Source of the DNA: Marisa cornuarietis
Lineage: Eukaryota > Mollusca > Gastropoda > Architaenioglossa > Ampullariidae
Direction: 5' to 3'
Length of the DNA stretch: 64,000 nucleotides
Assembly (NCBI GenBank): GCA_004794655.1
Contig: SMMW01000627.1
Location: forward strand, 1-64,000
The notes beneath the pieces were generated by a model. The model had not been told where the DNA came from. It did no database searches and saw nothing but the letters and a program-made list of their open reading frames with translations. Positions 1 through 11,680 of the stretch are shown in pieces. Positions within the stretch are counted from its first letter, which is position 1, and each line of letters begins with the position of its first letter. The position numbers and the translations under genes are program-made.

Positions 1-392
1 ACACACACACACACACTAACACACACACACACACACACTAACACACACACACGCACACACACACGCACACACACAGACACACACACTAAAACACGCACAC
101 ACACTAACACACACACACTAACACACACACACTAACACACACACACACTAACACACGCACACACACAGACACACACACACAGACACACACACTAAAACAC
201 ACACACTAACACACACACACACTAACACACACACACACGCACACACACAGACACACACACACTAAAACACACTAACACACACATACTAACACACACGCAC
301 ACACACAGACACACACACTAAAACACACACACACACTAACACACACACACACGCACACACACAGACACACACACACTAAAACACACACACTA

Positions 393-424
<32 letters not shown>

Positions 425-782
425 TAACACACACACACACGCACACACTAACACACACACACACTAACACACACACACACACTAACACACACACACACGC
501 ACACACTAACACACTAACACACACACTAACACACTAACACACACACACACACTAACACACGCACACACACAGACACACACACACAGACACACACACTAAA
601 ACACACACACACACTAACACACACACACACGCACACACACAGACACACACACACTAAAACACACTAACACACACATACTAACACACACGCACACACACAG
701 ACACACACACTAAAACACACACACACACTAACACACACACACACGCACACACACAGACACACACACACTAAAACACACACAC

Positions 783-821
<39 letters not shown>

Positions 822-830
822 CAGACATAA
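1..830. repeat. CA-rich microsatellite/minisatellite block
   Basis: Nearly pure CA dinucleotide tract interrupted by regularly placed ACTAAC, ACTAAAAC, CACGCAC and CACAGAC variants. It also has a second-order duplication: the rare string ACATACTAAC with its surroundings occurs at 281 and again at about 673, an offset near 392 bp. The open frames across it (poly Cys-Val on the minus strand) come from the repeat and are not genes. It starts at the window edge, so its true length is unknown. Confidence 0.97.
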
Positions 831-839
831 ACCGATACA

Positions 840-1720
840 CAGGTATACGTACAGAAGACAGGTGCATCTGCACCGACACACGTGTGATTGTGCACAGTCG
901 GCCCGCCACCTGCACCTGTGCACCTGCACCTGTGCAGTACTAATGGCCTCAAGCTGCACCTTTCGTCCTCAAAGTTCTCGCCAGTCTGTTCACCACAAAT
1001 CTGGGAACAAAATCATTTTGTTGCCGGGTTCCTCCTTTGATCAGCTTGTAAACCATTATTTATAACCCCAGACAGGATCCTGCAGGTCAGGGGTTATTTG
1101 TTTGTTTGTTTGTTTGTTTGTTTCGGAAGGGGGGGGGGCGTGGAGGTCGGACACAGTTCCCAGTCAAAGCCGGGGTCTTGCTGGAAGCGGCTCAGCGGGC
1201 AAGTTGCCGTAGACGCCCATTGAGTTCAAAAAGGCGGAGAAAGCGCCCTCGGAGGGTTCGTTCGCGTTTCCCGACTACCCCCCCCCCGACCGTTGAAAGG
1301 CCGCCGCACGGAGACTGAACCAACGGTAACCGTCAATGGCCTGTGGTCGGAATGCTACCTGTGAATGGCGGACCTTTTCCATGGCAATGAAGCGTGACTG
1401 TGTGATCTATCGTGTGCTCCACTTGCTCAGTCTGTCACCACCTCACCTCTCCCCCCCCCTACCTTTGTGTGGCAGTGGCAGTGACGTAGGTCGTTGCTGG
1501 GTTCTTATTGACAACCGTAGTCTCTGCTTAGTCTTGTCATCAACAGGAGGGCCGGTGACTAGCCCGAGGGTAGGTAGCCACAGTTCACAAACTCCTGTCG
1601 CAACCAAAACAAACAAAGTCTGACCTGGCCATAAAATCAAGTTTAGAGGCTTTCAGTCACCTTCCGAGCGCAGTCGGACTTACCTGCTGCCAAGGTGATC
1701 AGCAATAACCCCTCCACCTG
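840..1720. other. Unassigned non-coding stretch
   Basis: Holds a short CACCTGTGCA-type repeat (about 900-935), a (TTTG)n run at about 1096-1121 and a GC-rich stretch at 1130-1330. No open frame here resembles a protein I recognise. Confidence 0.6.
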
Positions 1721-1724
1721 AGTG

Positions 1725-2130
1725 GGCCTGTGGTCTCTCACCTGTGTGGCCTCTGATCTCTCAGCTTGTGGGCCTGTGATTTCTCACCTGTGTGGCATAT
1801 GATCTCTCAGTTTGTGGGCCTGTGATCTCTCAGTTTGTGGGCCTATAATCTCTCAGTTTGTGGGCCTATAATCTCTCAGTTTGTGGGCCTATGATCTCTC
1901 ACCTGTGTGGCATATGATCTCTCAGTTTGTGGGCCTATGATCTCTCACCTGTGTGGCCTATGATCTCTCAGTTTGTGGGCCTATGATCTCTCACCTGTGT
2001 GGCATATGATCTCTCAGTTTGTGGGCCTATGCTCTCTCACCTGTGTGGCATATGATCTCTCAGTTTGTGGGCCTATGATCTCTCACCTGTGTGGCCTATG
2101 ATCTCAGCTTGTGGGCCTGTGATTTCTCAC
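1725..2130. repeat. Minisatellite, about 22-bp units in about 45-bp dimers
   Basis: Tandem array built on two alternating half units. One contains TGTGGGCCTATGATCTCTCA and the other CCTGTGTGGCATATGATCTC. About ten dimeric periods are visible with few substitutions, so the array is recently homogenised. Confidence 0.93.
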
Positions 2131-3314
2131 CTGTGTGGACCTGGATCTGTCTACTCTGACTCTGTGGTGTCTCTGCCTATCCCTTTCGATCTCGATCTAC
2201 CTGAGCGCACCTGTACACTCGCCGGTCTGATGCCAGTTGTCACCCACGCTTCACCTGATGGACATCATCTACTTCGGCTTCTTGTAGGTAGCGGGCTGGG
2301 GAGGAGCGAGGGAGGGGCTTATTAATTCTGGAATAAAGGCTGAACTCCCCCTGAGGTGACCACACCGGCTGTTAACAGCGAAACTTAATTCTGACAGAAG
2401 CAACTGACATCACGACACGTGATCACAGGTGTGTCACTAAACTTGAGTCCTATAGCCTGCCCTTACTTCTCACACAAGACAGTTTCCACAAGGTCCTGTT
2501 GTAAACACAAATCCCCTGAGTGTACACTCGTTGTTATCGCCCCACCTCCTTTGTATCTCGTGGTCTCCCGTGCCACCCCGATACCCGCGGCCAGACGCTG
2601 TGCAGTGCACGCGATGACCCGCTAACAGGGAGGGCGACCCTTGTCCCCCCTCCCCCCAGTCCGACGTCTTGAGGCTGATGAAACGGGACTGAAGAGAATT
2701 TGTAAGGGGCGAGAGTGGAGAATATTTGCGCCGGTCGCTGTTATTATGGTGGCTGGGGGCCAGGGTGCATTCAGCGAGTCACATTCTCTGACTCGAGAGA
2801 TCAAAGATCACACGGAGCTGTTGTGACTAGCGACCTTCTGACTGCAGTCTTGTAGATACCCTCCGACTGACTTGACAGGGGTTCTCCCCGCTCCTCCCCT
2901 CACCGCTTGTGTCTTCCTCTTCTTTCCTTCCTCTTTCCTCTATTCGTTCATCTGTCTTCTCTCTGTTGTGTTTCTCTATTTCTAATTCATCTCTATTCAA
3001 ACAAATCGCAGGCGGCAGTTAGAGAGCTGAAGACTGGTTTGTGAAATATATTTTCTTCTACCTCTCAGCTGTCAGGTGTGAACTTCCTACTGGAAGCTTC
3101 CCTCGCTCATGTTTGTCCTCACTCTTCCTACCGACAGTCACACGTCCACATCGTCTGTTGTTATGTGCGGGATTGAAACTCACTGAGAATACATCGATTA
3201 CAAATATTATAATTAAAATAGTTTGCTTCAGTTTTGTACGCAATATGTTAGCATCATGCAGCATCACATTTAGTGTCGACAGTATTCATCTGTCATAGTC
3301 ATTTCTCCCTTTAA
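2131..3314. other. Unassigned non-coding stretch
   Basis: Ordinary mixed-composition sequence with a pyrimidine-rich run at about 2880-2990. Open frames here are short and have no recognisable domain. I see no gene. Confidence 0.5.
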
Positions 3315-4211
3315 TTAAAGCCCAACTCGACTGGTGAGCAAAACTCGCTGGAAATAAAGCACCAAGTATCACAAAAACATTCCGGTGGTATTTTATGACA
3401 GAGAGGCATGGAAGATTTTATATTAATATTTTCTCTTAAGCACACCTGGACTTGTCGAGAAAACAGGAAGTGACGAAACGAACGTATTTCTAAAAATAGC
3501 GCCGTCTGCTTGAACTGAAGTGGGAGAGAAAAGCTGCAATCCTCGGTAAAAGAAAACTGAGCAGGACACATTGTGCTGTTGCTGAATGTTCTCTTCCACA
3601 CTCAGAGGGAGTGAGTTTGTACTCATGAAGGAAATCCTACAGATAATGGCAGCGGAGTAACTTTGTTCAAACGTGCCATGTGAGCTTGGTCCCCACACTG
3701 TACTCAAGAATTTGCTGAAAACATTTCACAATGGATTGTTATCCAGTGACTTATACAGTACAAGCAAGTCTTGGACTTTCAGTAAAGCGAAGAAATGTTA
3801 TTGCTACAGCAGTGCTTACTATACAACAGCACGACATGTTACAACAACTACGACTGCTGGTAGATCAACACCAGATATACAACATCGACAGTTTCTACAC
3901 CGTCTGGTCTACAAGTAACATCGTGTGACAGTCACAAACACATCATCAGTCGTATCTTTATCAGCATAATACTCACAACGACTGACAGTGTGAGGGCGCC
4001 ATTGATGTGCGGGCTGGAAACAGCAAAAAAAAGGAGAAAAAAAAAGAATTGAGGATGATAAACATCTTATAAGGAGCTTAAACGGGAACACGTGCGATCG
4101 AGTATCAGTAAGTAAACAGAACATTTTATATTTTGGGAATTATTATTTATTATTTAAAACGAACTTAACCCGATCATAAAGAAATGATGTTGCGCTCAGT
4201 TTGTCCTTGAT
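3315..4211 (+). mobile_element. TTAA-flanked DNA transposon, decayed copy 1
   Basis: Begins TTAA at 3315-3318 followed by AGCCCAACTCGACTGG and aligns over its length with 17163-17789 and, in reverse orientation, with the two outer parts of 46300-49486. The right end near 4190-4211 is degenerate but still lines up with the left terminus of the 46.3-kb copy. TTAA target duplications are typical of the piggyBac superfamily, but the termini do not start with the usual CCC/CCT, so the superfamily is unproven. No intact transposase frame is visible, so this is non-autonomous and old. Confidence 0.72.
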
Positions 4212-4544
4212 GGTGACAGTCACACCCTAACTGTCGTGACCTGAGGGTAGCGTGTGGCTGGGTGGCTGAATGTTTCAATCAGCATGTTACTCATGTCCGG
4301 TGTTGTCATGTCATGTCATGTCATTATTATGGCTGGTCAGCACAGACAGTGCCACGTGCTTTGCTTGTGATGCTGCGCGATATCATCGCTGATTTTTTAA
4401 AATTTATTTTAATGACAACGTTCCTTCCATTAGGTGTAATCGTCAGTCCTCCACATTAGGTCACACACTGTCCTCACCATCACACAGGTCACTGGCTGGT
4501 AATGTTGTCATTCACTTCTTCATCGCTCTTTGTGCGTGTGGGTG

Positions 4545-4960
4545 GGTTGTAACGCTGTAGTGTAACTCTGTTATGTTGTAACGCTGTAGTTGTGTAACGC
4601 TGCTATGTTGTAACGCTATTATCAGGTAATGCCAGTGGGTTGTAATGTTGTAACTCTGTAATGTTGTAACTCTGTTATCCGGTAATGCCAGTGGGTTGAA
4701 ATGTTGTAACTCTGTAATGTTGTAACGCTGTTATCCGGTAATGCCAGTGGGTTGAAATGTTGTAACTCTGTAATGTTGTAACGCTGTTATCCGGTAATGC
4801 CAGTGGGTTGAAATGTTGTAACTCTGTAATGTTGTAACGCTGTTATCCGGTAATGCCACTGGGTTGTAATTTTTGTAATTCTGTTACGTTGTAGCTCTGT
4901 TACGTTGTAACATTGTAATGCTGTAGTGTTGTAACTTTGTAATGTTGTAACGCTGTAGTG
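4545..4960. repeat. Minisatellite with TGTAACGCTG/TGTAACTCTG motif
   Basis: Hierarchical array. A basic TGTTGTAAC(T/G)CTG element is combined into a unit of about 56 bp that contains TTATCCGGTAATGCCAGTGG. Four to five of the larger units are nearly identical between about 4620 and 4870, with degenerate single elements on both sides. Confidence 0.92.
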
Positions 4961-5239
4961 CCGGTCGAGAAGCTGCCCTCTTTACCTCTATGACGGCAGC
5001 TGCTTGAGGACATGAGATGAAATAAATGTTGACCTATAACCTCTGACAGTCAGACACCAGCACAGGAACTGAATCTTGACCCATCAGCCTGACACCATCC
5101 ATCAGTCGCTGTGTCTTGAAAGTCGTCAGCTCATTAAAGGAGGTGTGGGCTGAGACCTACTTTCTCATCGCGTAAACGTGACCTACATGCTTGTCTCCGG
5201 CTACAACAACCGTAATCACGTAACACTGGGGCCCCTTCC

Positions 5240-5460
5240 CACGTGACGTGTAGGACTCTCGGTACTGGACACTGGATACTACCACGTGACGTGTAGGACT
5301 CTCGGCACTGAACACTGGATACTACCACGTGACGTGTGGGACTCTCGGTACTGGACACTGGATACTACCACGTGACGTGTAGGACTCTCGGCACTGGACA
5401 CTGGATACTACCACGTGACGTGTGGGACTCTCGTACTGGACACTGGATACTACCACGTGA
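5240..5460. repeat. 43-bp minisatellite carrying CACGTGACGTG
   Basis: Five head-to-tail copies of 43 bp. Each begins CACGTGACGTGT and ends ACTGGATACTAC. Each unit therefore holds a CACGTG E-box overlapping a TGACGTG CRE-like half site. The fifth unit lacks one G. Confidence 0.94.
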
Positions 5461-5469
5461 CACGGGTTA

Positions 5470-6175
5470 CGGGTGTCATGACAGGTACTGACATGATAGT
5501 AACATGTGTTGTCATACCATACTGTCAGGTGTCGATGCACTGTAACAACCATTGATAAGACGGGAATACCACCCGTTACTCAGTCCTGTGTATAGGGCTA
5601 AACATTCCCAGGAATGTCTCTCAGGAAGGACGGCGTCCATGTCTGCCATGTTCCCGGGCAGCTATCCACCCACGTGTCGCTAACAATGGCTACAAAATGA
5701 ACTGAAGTTCGGCTCCGAGTTTGAGTAGTGTCCGAGTGATGAGAGTGGAGTGAGTGGTTGTAAGGGAGGGATTTTAGTTTATGTTGTTGTCCTTACTTCA
5801 TTTATATTCATCTTCAGTTTAATTTGATTAAATATTCTGCTCTTATACGCATTGGGAAACGTAAGAACCTTTTAAATATCACCTGACATTCACACCCGCC
5901 TGTCAACGGCTACCCGATATGAAAACCGTCTGCGCTCTGATTTCACTGTAAAGATGCAGACGTCTCACACTCTGGTTGACAGCCAGCCATGCTGTGCCAC
6001 ACAAAACAGTCCTTGTCTCCGCCATCTTGCTGTCGCTGTCGCCGAGGGGAGGGGATGCTGTGTCACAAAATCAATTAACATGGCGGCTCACCTCTCACGT
6101 GACGCACAGAATGCAAGATTGTGAGAAAGTCTTTGATAGACGACCTGTGCATGACAGTATCTTCAAAATCAGTCT
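5470..6175. other. Unassigned non-coding stretch
   Basis: Mixed-composition DNA with an AT-rich patch at about 5780-5880. I see no gene or repeat. Confidence 0.5.
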
Positions 6176-6177
6176 TT

Positions 6178-6605
6178 GTGTGCTTGTGAGAGAGAGTGAG
6201 AGTGTGTGAGCGTGTATGAGTGTGTATACATGTGTGTGAGCATCCGAGAGTGTGTATCTGAGTGTGTGAGAGTATGAGTGAGCATGTGTGAGCCTGTATG
6301 TGAGCGTGGGTGAGAGAGTAAGCGTGTGTGTGTGTGAGAGAGTATGAGTGAGCATGTGTGAGCCTGTATGTGAGCGTGGGTGAGAGAGTAAGCGTGTGTG
6401 AGTGTGAGAGTATGAGTGAGCATGTGTGAGCCTGTATGTGAGCGTGGGTGAGAGAGTAAGCGTGTGTGAGTGTGAGAGAGCGAGTAAATGTATGAGTGTG
6501 TGTACATATGTTTGTGTGAGTGTGAGCACGTGGGAGTGTGTATGTGAGTGTGTGAGTATGTGTGAGAGTGTGTGTGTGAGTGTGTTTGTGTGAGTGCGAG
6601 AGAGA
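6178..6605. repeat. GTGTGAG-type minisatellite
   Basis: Purine-rich array of GTGTGAG and GAGAG words organised into longer units of about 60-65 bp. A segment reading GTATGAGTGAGCATGTGTGA followed by CCTGTATGTGAGCGTGGGTG recurs three times. Two long His/Ser/Thr open frames on the minus strand arise only because the array lacks stop triplets; they are not genes. Confidence 0.95.
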
Positions 6606-8450
6606 GGAAGAGAGAGTTTATTATATTGAAGTGTAGTTGGTAGTCATGGCGACGTGAGCTGACTGACATGTGTCAATGTCCGTGTTATTTCATGGCAGTG
6701 AGTCTCATCAACGACCACCAAGTGTTGTGTGACCACCAGTCCACCATCAACACTGTTTACACAGGGCCAAGCTGGCGTAAGGGACTAGCAGCTTCAAGCT
6801 TACATTAGTACACTTCCTCGTGACATTTATTGGTCATCGCCTCATCTCACTTCTCCTCTTGATAACAGAAGGCCGCTGTGTGTTTCTCTTTGTTTGTCTA
6901 CAAACATAACAGTCACAAGTCAGCTGACCATGGAAGATGTTTCAACATTTATTGAAATGTGAAGACTCCGTTCACTCGTGAAAGAAATGTTAATGTTCCA
7001 AATGGAATGTCGATCGTCTCAGTACACTGAAAGAGACAACAAGAATAGATGATAATAAATGATATTAGGACTTTACTGTGCCACAAGATATCAAGAATAG
7101 ATGATAATAAATGATGTTACAAATAAACTGTATCACGAAAACTGAACTTGCAGTCACCTCACTGCGCATGACAGGAAGCACGCCACTGCAGCCTCGCTAG
7201 CTGCTTCAAGAGTCATCTGTCTCTATACAAGCTTTGTCTGTTGTTGTTGATGATGTTGTTGTCGACAGGCTTTACGTCAGCTGTCCTGTCTGGTTTCAGT
7301 TAGTTCTGCTGCCGAGTTTATCAAACAGGTTGACTGCAGGTGTCTGGTGAGTCAGCATCGTCACTGAGCCTCAGCCACCGCACGAAGGACTAAGAATAAA
7401 GACTGCAATAATATTAATAATAATAATAATACTTTTATCACATGATCAGGCCAATCATCTGGCAAAAGACCGAGAAAGTGAATGTAAACCTGTGAGATAT
7501 TTGATGAAACTCATGAACTAAACCTGCAGAGGCGCCGGATAAAAATAATTCCAGTAAAAGACAGAAAATGGACGATTGAAGTCTTGTCCTGAAACATTTG
7601 TAAAATTCATTTTGAAATACTTGGTAAGAATCTGAGCGAAATGGATGAATGGTCAAACCTATTGTAATAACTCAAGTCTAGGAACATTCTGATAAACACT
7701 CGCACAAAATACTCACAGTACAAACAAGTAACTCGCTCAATCAGTCGATGAAATACTGAGTGAGGAAGAGCAGACATGAGGTTAGCCTTAAACTCACTTC
7801 ATGGCGGGGAGTGAGACCTGCTGGAGGTTTACGACAAAAATAACCGCTGGGAGTGTGTGGAGGGGATCATGGGATATCTTTCACACCCCCCCCCCATCTC
7901 TCTCTCTGGTGGCGGGGTTTGACAAGAAGCGTGGGAAAGTAGGTCTGCTGTGAAGTCGTCTGCCCTTCGTGGGCCGGTCGTCAAGTGGGTCGGTGGACCA
8001 CCACCAGGGGGCACGAGACCTTTAGGCCCCGCCTTGCACCTGACGGCTTATGACGTCATTGTCATTCCACACGTCACGAGGACTAGTTCATCGTCACAAG
8101 CCCTCGAATCTGGCTTGGTGGAGACAACACTTGGTGGGGTGGGGGGGGGGAGTTTGACACGACAGACCGAGTCTTGTACACAAGGTGTCAGCACAACATT
8201 CCAGTCCACATCAACAACAAGAGGCAGATGTTTGCAGAGAATTGTTCGCTGACCGTCAAGTCACTACCACCACCACTACAAGTCTGTACAACCCCCGGGG
8301 TCTGGGAAGTCACAGCGCGTGGTGAGGAGGTGAGGGCTATAGATGGCGTGGTACGGTTTCCATGGAGATATCATAGCGTCAGGTTGCGTCTAGTCGCAGC
8401 AACTTCTGCCCCACTTGAAGCTTATGAGTGAGTCGTGGACATGCGTCAGG
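6606..8450. other. Unassigned stretch
   Basis: Contains a short duplication of AAGAATAGATGATAATAAAT (about 7040 and 7090), an (AAT)n patch at about 7410-7430 and mixed GC-rich sequence at 7830-8160. No coding exon could be supported on either strand. Confidence 0.5.
8001..8017 (+). promoter_or_regulatory. CTCF-like motif
   Basis: CCACCAGGGGGCACGAG matches the core of the well-known bilaterian CTCF zinc-finger site (CCACCAGGGGGC followed by RC/GC). This is motif resemblance only; there is no evidence of occupancy. Confidence 0.4.
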
Positions 8451-8454
8451 CAGA

Positions 8455-9030
8455 CACCCAAACAAGTACTAAGACAGACAAACAGACAGCCAAACAAGTT
8501 CTCAGTTAAACAATTACTTAGACAGTCCAACAGACAGCCACACAAGTACTCAGACAGTCAAACAAGTGCTCAGGTAGCCAAGCGAGAACACAGCCAAATA
8601 AATTCTCGGTTAAACAAGTACTCAGACAGACAAACAGACAGCCAAGCGAGAACACAGACAGACAAACAGAGAGCCAAATAAGTTCTCAGTTAAACAAGTA
8701 GTTAGATAGTTCAACAGACAGCCACACAAGTGCTTAGACAGACAAACAAGTGCTCAGCCAAACAAGTACTATGACAAACAACCAAGTGCTCAGCCAAACA
8801 AGTACTATGACAAACAAACAAGTGCTCAGCCAAACAAGTACTATGACAAACAAACAAGTGCTCAGCCAAACAAGTACTATGACAAACAAACAAGTGCTCA
8901 GCCAAACAAGTACTATGACAAACAAACAAGTGCTCCGACAGACAAGTACTATGACAAACAAACAAACAAGTGCTCAGCCAAACAAGTACTATGACCAACA
9001 AACAAGTGCTCAGACAGACAAACAGACAAC
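8455..9030. repeat. AAACAAGTACTATGAC minisatellite
   Basis: Array of CAAACAAGT-based words. The 5-prime part (8455-8750) is irregular and mixes ACAGACAAACAGACAGCC segments. The 3-prime part (8750-9020) is a clean unit of about 43 bp containing AAACAAGTACTATGACAAAC and AAGTGCTCAGCC. Open frames on both strands are repeat-driven. Confidence 0.94.
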
Positions 9031-9287
9031 ACGAAGTACTCAACCAAACTTATCATTGGCTACTTGTGTACAGACTTCATCCCCCTTGTGACATTCCTGC
9101 TGTTGCTGTAACCTGAATATCATGGTATGTGAGGGATCGAACCCAAACTGTAAGCGTCAACAGTGTTCACTGCCATCTTATGTTTGTGTACAGAATGTCA
9201 TATAATGACGTATGGCGTCTGTCTTGGGTCCAGTACTTCTGTCTTGTATACATATTATATACATTACCCCCCCCCTCCTGTCTGATG

Positions 9288-9450
9288 TCAGTCTCGTCAT
9301 AGCTTGTGATGTGTGAATTTCGTTGACACACAGCTGTGTGAGTGTCGTCATACCCTCTGATGTGTGTTTTGTTGATGACACAGCTGTGTCAGTCTCGCAA
9401 TACCATGTGGCGAGTAAGTTTCGTTGATGACACACAGCTGTGTCAGTTGA
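9288..9450. repeat. Short tandem repeat with ACACAGCTGTGT core
   Basis: Three imperfect units of about 60-66 bp. Each contains TTTCGTTGA or TTTTGTTGA followed by the palindromic word CACAGCTGTGT (an E-box CAGCTG). Confidence 0.75.
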
Positions 9451-10290
9451 CCTTAGTTCCTAAGCTCGCTGGACTGATGACACAGACACAGGAAGGCACA
9501 GCCGAGGTCAAGACCCGGGTGACACGAAGGAGCCTCCAAGGAAACTGCTGCTGACTTGTTGCAGGAAATGTCAGGGTCCTCCTGTTTTTCCTCCTTCTCT
9601 TGTCAACTGTTCCTTTCTCTGCCTCTGTCTGCAGTCTGGGTGTCACTGTGGGTCAGAGTTTGACTGTTCATCGCCAAGGTTGTCATATCTGCAGGATTGC
9701 TGACCCTGAGCTTAGTGGGATTAGTTTAGTCGTCATTATAATTATCAGTATCTTACCCCGGAGGCAGCCAAACAGTCGGCTTTGTACTGTTTGGGCTCTG
9801 GACTAGTAATTGTCACGTGGCTGACATTCCCAAGTATCTTCTTGATAGACTCATGCTGCTCGTCGTATCTGCAGCTCATCTAGATGTGAACATCTAACAC
9901 ATTATCGTCTGTTTTCACTGGCTGGCGGTCTCTGGTCGTATAGCCTATCAACTTCGCACTCTGACTGATTCCTGTTTCTGGTACAGGCCCTCGATACCTC
10001 ACCCCGCCCCCACCTCTACTCACCCCCATCTGGACTCCCTCACGACTGCTTCCTTCATCTTCTGATACCTGACTTCCTCTGGTCCCACAGACAAAGTCTT
10101 TCGGACACAGCTTGTCGCAAGCGTCAGTAACTTGCAACAAACTCACCGCCAGGCTTCCTCACCCTCACTCTCTCACCATCCTTAAGTCCAAACTCACAAA
10201 AAACTTTTTCTCAAAATCAGTTGACTTCACTCCTCCGTGTCCTGACCGTGCACTGGAGTAAAGCGTTTGTGTTTAGTCTGGGGGTGTGTC
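9451..10290. other. Unassigned non-coding stretch
   Basis: Unique-looking sequence with no exon I can support. It leads directly into the large array that follows. Confidence 0.5.
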
Positions 10291-11385
10291 TGTTGTATTA
10301 CAAGTGTAATGTGTGTCTGTTGTGTGAGTACAGGTGTAATGTGTGTCTGTTGTGTGAGTACAGGTGTAATGTGTGTCTGTTGTATTACAAGTGTAATGTG
10401 TGTCTGTTGTATTACAAGTGTAATGTGTGTCTGTTGTGTGAGTACAGGTGTAATGTGTGTCTGTTGTGTGAGTACAGGTGTAATGTGTGTCTGTTGTGTG
10501 AGTACAGGTGTAATGTGTGTCTGTTGTGTGAGTACAGGTGTAATGTGTGTCTGTTGTGTGAGTACAGGTGTAATGTGTGTCTGTTGTATTACAAGTGTAA
10601 TGTGTGTCTGTTGTGTGAGTACAGGTGTAATGTGTGTCTGTTGTATTACAAGTGTAATGTGTGTCTGTTGTGTGAGTACAGGTGTAATGTGTGTCTGTTG
10701 TGTGAGTACAGGTGTAATGTGTGTCTGTTGTATTACAAGTGTAATGTGTGTCTGTTGTATTACAAGTGTAACGTGTGTCTGTTGTGTGAGTACAGGTGTA
10801 ATGTGTGTCTGTTGTGTGAGTACAGGTGTAATGTGTGTCTGTTGTGTGAGTACAGGTGTAATGTGTGTCTGTTGTATTACAAGTGTAATGTGTGTCTGTT
10901 GTGTGAGTACAGGTGTAATGTGTGTCTGTTGTATTACAAGTGTAATGTGTGTCTGTTGTGTGAGTACAGGTGTAATGTGTGTCTGTTGTGTGAGTACAGG
11001 TGTAATGTGTGTCTGTTGTATTACAAGTGTAATGTGTGTCTGTTGTATTACAAGTGTAACGTGTGTCTGTTGTGTGAGTACAGGTGTAATGTGTGTCTGT
11101 TGTACTACAAGTGTAATGTGTGTCTGTTGTGTGAGTACAGGTGTAATGTGTGTCTGTTGTACTACAAGTGTAATGTGTGTCTGTTGTGTGAGTACAGGTG
11201 TAATGTGTGTCTGTTGTACTACAAGTGTAATGTGTGTCTGTTGTGTGAGTACAGGTGTAATGTGTGTCTGTTGTGTGAGTACAGGTGTAATGTGTGTCTG
11301 TTGTGTGAGTACAGGTGTAATGTGTGTCTGTTGTGTGAGTACAGGTGTAATGTGTGTCTGTTGTGTGAGTACAAGTGTAATGTGT
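10291..11385. repeat. Mixed 30-bp/27-bp minisatellite with higher-order duplication
   Basis: Thirty-eight units of two kinds: 24 of a 30-bp type containing GTGTGAGTACAGGTGTAATG and 14 of a 27-bp type containing GTATTACAAGTGTAATG. Both lengths are multiples of three and lack stops in two frames, which yields overlapping open frames of 396 and 375 codons (10221-11411 and 10267-11394). The unit order contains a second-order duplication: a run of seven units (27, 30, 27, 30, 30, 27, 27) occurs twice, and in both the last unit carries the same GTAACG variant, 288 bp apart. The protein is Cys-rich but has no signal peptide, no domain and no conservation argument. I treat it as satellite DNA. Confidence 0.95.
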
Positions 11386-11620
11386 GGATTTTAACGTGTC
11401 AGTTTATTTAGAAGTGGTCTGCTTGTAGTTTTTTTGTTTGTTGAGCATCTGAGCAAATTATTTTGAAAAAACGATGTAAAATGGTTGTTATTGTTATTCC
11501 GACATACAGCTGGCACACAACACAAACAAGTACTCAGGCAGACTTGTAAACAAGCGAATACTGAGACAGACAAACAAGTATTCAGACACAGACAAGAACA
11601 AGGAAAAACAGAAAGGAAAG

Positions 11621-11621
<1 letters not shown>

Positions 11622-11679
<58 letters not shown>

Positions 11680-11680
11680 G
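11622..11680. repeat. (GACA)n microsatellite
   Basis: About fourteen perfect GACA tetranucleotides, preceded by looser CAAACAAGTA words related to the 8.5-9.0 kb array. Confidence 0.96.

Noticed and set aside
6095..6669. Two long His/Ser/Thr minus-strand frames
   Set aside because: They coincide with the GTGTGAG array and have no independent support.
10291..11385. CRISPR-like appearance of regularly repeated DNA
   Set aside because: Units are contiguous with no unique spacers, and the window is eukaryotic. The same applies to the other arrays.
10221..11411. 396-codon open frame rich in Cys
   Set aside because: Entirely explained by a 27/30-bp minisatellite; a second frame is equally open, and there is no start context, signal peptide or domain.
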